Source: DAOUGC01 sp034429695 (GTDB lineage: Bacteria; Chloroflexota; Anaerolineae; Anaerolineales; Anaerolineaceae). From it: DNA of 16,754 bases. The position numbers and the translations under genes were made by a program. This document shows positions 13,675 through 16,754 of this stretch, piece after piece. The stretch's first letter is position 1. Every line of letters starts with the position of its first letter. The stretch lies in NCBI GenBank assembly GCA_034429695.1, contig DAOUGC010000259.1, forward strand, positions 1 through 16,754. Direction: 5' to 3'. The notes under the pieces were generated by a model. The model was not told where the DNA came from. It was given only the letters and a program-made list of their open reading frames with translations, and made no database searches.

Positions 13675-14919
13675 ATGACTGAACCCACAACTTCCCACTC
13701 ATTGCACATCATCAATCTCACCGGTATGGTTTACGGCGGCAACGCCATGGGACGTCTGCCGGATGGCAGAGCAGTGTTTGTTCCCTTTGGCATGGAGGGG
13801 GAGACGGTTCAGGTTGAAATAATTGAAGAGAAACGCGGACATGCCATTGCCCGCCTGGTGAATGTGATCAAACCATCATCCGAAAGAATCACACCGCGTT
13901 GTGTGCATTTTGGGGTTTGCGGGGGGTGTCATTATCAGCACATGCCTTATGAGCGGCAATTGCTGGTGAAAACCGGCGTGGTGCGAGAGCAATTGACCCG
14001 CATTGGCGGGGTTGACAACCCCCCGGTGCGCCCGGTGGTGGGTTCACCCAATGAATGGTATTACCGTAATACGGTGCAGTTCCAGATCACATCAGATGGC
14101 AGGTTGGGCTATTACAAACAACAGGAGCATGAAGTCTTCCCGATCCGCGAGTGTCATTTGCCCGAAGGACCAATCAATGAAACCTGGCCCCAGCTTGATA
14201 TGGAAGCCGTGCCGCTGCTGGAACGGGTTGAGCTGCGTTTGGATGGAGAAGACCAGGTTCTAATGGTGCTGGAAAGTGAAGATCCCCAGGCGCCTGAGTT
14301 TGAGGTGGAAATGCCCATTTCGGCAGTGCACATGGGGCCGGACGGGCCTGTGGTGCTCTCCGGAAATGATTACATCACCCTGGATGTGATGGGACGTACG
14401 TTTCTCGTCTCAGCGCCGTCCTTTTTTCAAGTGAACACGCGCCAGGCGGAAGCGATGGTTCAGCATCTGCTGGACAACCTAAATCTGCAACCCAACACCA
14501 TTCTGCTTGATCTGTACTGCGGGGTGGGGCTGTTCAGCGCATTCATGGCGGGCAGGGTGGGTGAAGTGATCGGTGTTGAGCTTTCCCCCTGGGCGGTGCA
14601 GGATTTTGCCACCAACCTTCAAGAGTTTGAAAATGTGTCCATTTATGAGGGTGCGGCTGCAAAGGTGTTGCCAAACCTGCAGGTTCAGCCCGATATCGCC
14701 ATTGTTGACCCACCCAGAGCGGGGTTGGAGCGTGACGTTCTTGACGCGCTGGTGAGAATGTCGCCTGCGACGATTGCTTATGTCTCATGCGATCCGTCGA
14801 CACTGGCGAGGGATGTCAAACGCTTGCTGGCAGCCGGTTATCACCTGGAACAGGTGATGCCATTCGATCTGTTCCCGCAAACTTTCCACATCGAAACCAT
14901 CAGCATCCTGAAACGTTAG
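13675..14919 (+). CDS. 23S rRNA (uracil-5-)-methyltransferase, TrmA/RlmD family
   Basis: This 414-residue protein has the family's three parts. An N-terminal TRAM domain (about 8-65) binds RNA. An iron-sulfur site is formed by C76-x5-C82-x2-C85 and C160. The Rossmann methyltransferase domain has DLYCGVGLFSAF (279-290) for S-adenosylmethionine, DPPRAG (345-350), catalytic C372 in YVSCDPSTLARD and the base E407 in HIETIS. It makes 5-methyluridine in 23S rRNA (U1939 or U747 type); which site cannot be told, so no gene symbol is assigned. The ATG has GAGGA upstream with a short spacer. Its stop overlaps the stop codon of the convergent MFS gene by 4 bases. Confidence 0.93.
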   Translation: MTEPTTSHSLHIINLTGMVYGGNAMGRLPDGRAVFVPFGMEGETVQVEIIEEKRGHAIARLVNVIKPSSERITPRCVHFGVCGGCHYQHMPYERQLLVKTGVVREQLTRIGGVDNPPVRPVVGSPNEWYYRNTVQFQITSDGRLGYYKQQEHEVFPIRECHLPEGPINETWPQLDMEAVPLLERVELRLDGEDQVLMVLESEDPQAPEFEVEMPISAVHMGPDGPVVLSGNDYITLDVMGRTFLVSAPSFFQVNTRQAEAMVQHLLDNLNLQPNTILLDLYCGVGLFSAFMAGRVGEVIGVELSPWAVQDFATNLQEFENVSIYEGAAAKVLPNLQVQPDIAIVDPPRAGLERDVLDALVRMSPATIAYVSCDPSTLARDVKRLLAAGYHLEQVMPFDLFPQTFHIETISILKR

Positions 14920-16160
14920 TTTTGGGCCGTGTTCTCCTGCCGGCGAAGCAACGTCGCGAAGAGAATACCGGCCAACAGAGCCAGCGCCATGCCAAAGAAG
15001 AACGGCGCTGAGGCCCCCAATCCCTTCCAATTGCCCACACCCTGCCAGAGCAACCCGGCAATGAATGAGGCCGGAAAAGCTGTAATCCCTATCGCCGCTG
15101 AATACAACCCATATGCTGCTCCCCGTGATTCATCCGGGACCAGGTCGGCTATCAGGGCTTTGCCTGCGCCTTCGGTCATGGCGTAATACAGACTGTACAG
15201 ACCGAAGAAGAGCCAGATGGCGCCGCCGGTTTTTGCGAGTGCAAACCCCAGATAAACCAGCCCATAAGCCAGCCACCCAAACAGGATCATGCGCTTGCGC
15301 CCGATCCGGTCTGATAGTGCGCCGGCTGGCCCTGATAGCAAAGCCAGAACCAGGCTGAAGGTCATCATCATGCCCATCACTTGCAACAGGGTGAGGCCGC
15401 GTTCCTGTGCGCGCAGGATGATGAATGCGTCAGAAGAGTTGCCGAGGGTGAACAAGACCACCACCGCCAGATAGACTTTAAAATCACGCGGCATACCCTT
15501 GAGGGAAAATGATGGAAGGTTGTGCTTTTTGGCTGGAGAAACCTCTTTTGCCCCCAGGGCAAGCACGAGCACAGCCAAAAACGCCGGAATGATGGACACC
15601 AGCACAAGCGATTGGAAGGTTTCACGGGTCAGCAGGGCGGCATTTTTCTGGCTAAGCCAGATGACCAGTACGGCGATGCCCAGTCCCACAAATGCGCCGG
15701 CGGTATCTCCAGCGCGGTGCAACCCGAAGGCCAGCCCGCGTTGTTTGTCATTGATGCTGCCAGCCAGCAGGGCATCCCGTGGGGCGGTACGGATACCCTT
15801 GCCCAGGCGATCACTGAAACGAACCCCCAGAACCCAGCCCCAGGTGGACGCAAAATAGAGAAAAGGTTTGGCCAGACTGGACAGGCCATACCCCAATACT
15901 GCCAGTGATTTACGTTTTCCAAGCCGATCAGAAAGCGCCCCGGAAAAGATCTTCATCAGGCTGGCGGTTGTCTCAGAAATGCCCTCAATCAAACCAATCA
16001 GTGATGTTCTTACTCCCAGCACGGTTGACAGGAATAACGGCAGCAGATTGATCAGCATTTCGGACGATACGTCGGTCAGAAAAGACGTGATCGTCATAAT
16101 CCAAACGTTGGGCGGAAGTTTTTGAACGGATGCATTTTCGACAGGCGAGGTTGTTTCCAT
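14916..16160 (-). CDS. MFS transporter
   Basis: This 414-residue, about twelve-helix major facilitator starts at METTSPVENAS (ATG at 16160, GGAG eight bases upstream). The frame is open to 16202, but that start lies upstream of a TATAAT box and is unlikely to be translated. Motif A copies are visible in both halves: SDRLGKRKSL after helix 2 and SDRIGRKRMILFG after helix 8. Early conserved residues are TSFLTDVSSEMLINLLPLFL, and a DRLGKGIRTAPRDAL loop follows helix 4. This resembles a widespread bacterial MFS group of unknown substrate, often called drug or sugar-phosphate-like transporters. It is convergent with the rRNA methyltransferase gene and lies directly beside an insertion sequence upstream. 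Confidence 0.9.
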   Translation of the reverse strand: METTSPVENASVQKLPPNVWIMTITSFLTDVSSEMLINLLPLFLSTVLGVRTSLIGLIEGISETTASLMKIFSGALSDRLGKRKSLAVLGYGLSSLAKPFLYFASTWGWVLGVRFSDRLGKGIRTAPRDALLAGSINDKQRGLAFGLHRAGDTAGAFVGLGIAVLVIWLSQKNAALLTRETFQSLVLVSIIPAFLAVLVLALGAKEVSPAKKHNLPSFSLKGMPRDFKVYLAVVVLFTLGNSSDAFIILRAQERGLTLLQVMGMMMTFSLVLALLSGPAGALSDRIGRKRMILFGWLAYGLVYLGFALAKTGGAIWLFFGLYSLYYAMTEGAGKALIADLVPDESRGAAYGLYSAAIGITAFPASFIAGLLWQGVGNWKGLGASAPFFFGMALALLAGILFATLLRRQENTAQN

Positions 16161-16190
16161 GTCGCTTGCTCCAAGCAATGGGATGTATCT

Positions 16191-16219
16191 ATTATAACCC
16201 AAGTTGCTACCAAAGGAAA
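16191..16219 (-). promoter_or_regulatory. Possible MFS gene promoter spanning the IS982 junction
   Basis: On the minus strand TATAAT (16196 to 16191) begins right after the presumed IS end ...CAACTTGGGT. A hexamer TTTCCT, 17 bases upstream, lies inside the IS. The -10 is perfect and the -35 is weak. The start codon of the transporter is about 31 bases beyond the -10. Confidence 0.4.
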
Positions 16220-16754
16220 TTCAGGCTAGTGGCCAGGACAAACAGGCCGACTTTCAGCTCAAACCCTCTGGCGGTAACCGAATGAATGGATTTCGGCAGC
16301 AACCGTTCCAGCATGCTGCCAGTGGTTTCGACAATTTTCCGAATGGTGGATTGCAAGTAACAGATCCACGGTGGAAAAGGACGTTTGGAATTGCTCTTGC
16401 GCAGGGGCTTCATTCGCAGCCCAGCCTCATTGAGAGCATCCTCGACATCATAGTCGGTATACGCCTTGTCTGCGGTAATCCAAGATTGCGGAGGGAGGTC
16501 AAAGTCGTACAAGCGATAGGCGCTGGTGTCACTGGTGCTGCCAGGTGTCAAAAAGAAATCGACCGGTTGGCCCTGTTCGGTGACCATAATATGGATTTTC
16601 AAGCCGTAAAAGAAGCGCCGCTTACTGGCCTGGCGACCCCGCCAGACCTCCCCCTGATAGCGACGTGAGCGACAGATGCGGTAATTGTCACAGGCAGCAA
16701 TTGGATAGCTGTCGAGCACATACACACACTGACTATTGAGTTCTTTCCAGGTTT
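16197..16754 (-). mobile_element. IS982-family insertion sequence, transposase-3' end (partial)
   Basis: The element enters from the right edge and is judged to end at 16197, where the plus strand starts ACCCAAGTTGCTA. This outer sequence runs into the transposase stop codon, as often seen in IS982 elements where the terminal inverted repeat overlaps the end of the gene. The other terminus and target duplication are outside the window, so the exact boundary is an inference. Confidence 0.65.
16207..16754 (-). CDS. IS982-family transposase, C-terminal portion (start beyond window)
   Basis: The frame is open from the right edge to the stop at 16207, about 182 codons; the GTG near 16725 is internal, since WKELNSQ continues upstream without a stop. 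IS982-type DDE features are present. The first Asp is in VLDSYPIAACDNYR (codon near 16713), the second in ITADKAYTDYD (near 16470), and the Glu is in RKIVETTGSMLERLLPKSIH (near 16329). The C-terminal signature VTARGFELKVGLFVLA is intact. It catalyses excision and insertion of the element. The visible part has no stops or frameshifts, so it may be functional. IS5-family enzymes are related but lack this C-terminal block. Confidence 0.88.
   Translation of the reverse strand, partial: TWKELNSQCVYVLDSYPIAACDNYRICRSRRYQGEVWRGRQASKRRFFYGLKIHIMVTEQGQPVDFFLTPGSTSDTSAYRLYDFDLPPQSWITADKAYTDYDVEDALNEAGLRMKPLRKSNSKRPFPPWICYLQSTIRKIVETTGSMLERLLPKSIHSVTARGFELKVGLFVLATSLNFLW

Noticed and set aside
16207..16754. 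IS5-family transposase
   Set aside because: The DDE pattern is shared, but the RKIVET...LLPKSIH...TARGFELKV block is typical of IS982.

Overview
The window looks like a chromosomal segment of a respiring member of the Chloroflexota, probably Anaerolineae-like. This is inferred from a complete Alternative Complex III (ACIII) gene set with a split ActB, together with a tocopherol-cyclase-like protein, a Rieske oxygenase and a PknB-type kinase. No 16S rRNA or other taxonomic marker is present, so the lineage is a judgement. Coding density is high and intergenic gaps are short and AT-rich.

Left part (1-5855): the first residues of a lipoprotein leave the left edge on the minus strand. They are followed by a minus-strand tocopherol-cyclase-like gene, a plus-strand tRNA-Ser(GGA) with its own promoter and terminator, and a minus-strand pair consisting of a MarR regulator and a Rieske non-haem iron oxygenase. 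Two plus-strand genes come next: a six-helix voltage-gated-type ion channel with an unusual selectivity filter, and a membrane-anchored Ser/Thr kinase with an extracytoplasmic beta-rich domain. A bidirectional terminator closes this part.

Centre (5856-13368, minus strand): one compact operon of eight genes encodes a quinol-oxidising respiratory complex. In transcription order these are a diheme c-type cytochrome, ActA (pentaheme), ActB1 (molybdopterin-oxidoreductase-like, Tat lipoprotein), ActB2 (four-cluster Fe-S protein), ActC (NrfD-like quinol-binding membrane subunit), ActD (DUF3341), ActE (monoheme cytochrome) and a second monoheme membrane-anchored protein. ActC would oxidise menaquinol or another quinol. 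Electrons would pass through the Fe-S clusters of ActB2 and the hemes of ActA and ActE to a periplasmic carrier or oxidase. No terminal oxidase gene lies in the window. The operon begins behind a TATAAT promoter and ends at the terminator shared with the kinase gene.

Right part (13369-16754): a 306-base AT-rich divergent region contains the operon promoter and an unexplained leftward terminator-like hairpin. It precedes a TrmA/RlmD-type rRNA (uracil-5-)-methyltransferase. An MFS transporter gene lies tail to tail with the methyltransferase, and their stop codons overlap. Immediately upstream of the transporter is the end of an IS982-family insertion sequence whose transposase runs off the right edge. 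The IS end abuts the transporter's -10 box.

The most interesting points are the extended ACIII operon with extra cytochromes at both ends, the channel filter TTLGSGYWP, the possible hybrid promoter at the IS982 junction, and the orphan hairpin with a micro-ORF upstream of the ACIII operon. I did not find a convincing wholly new system.
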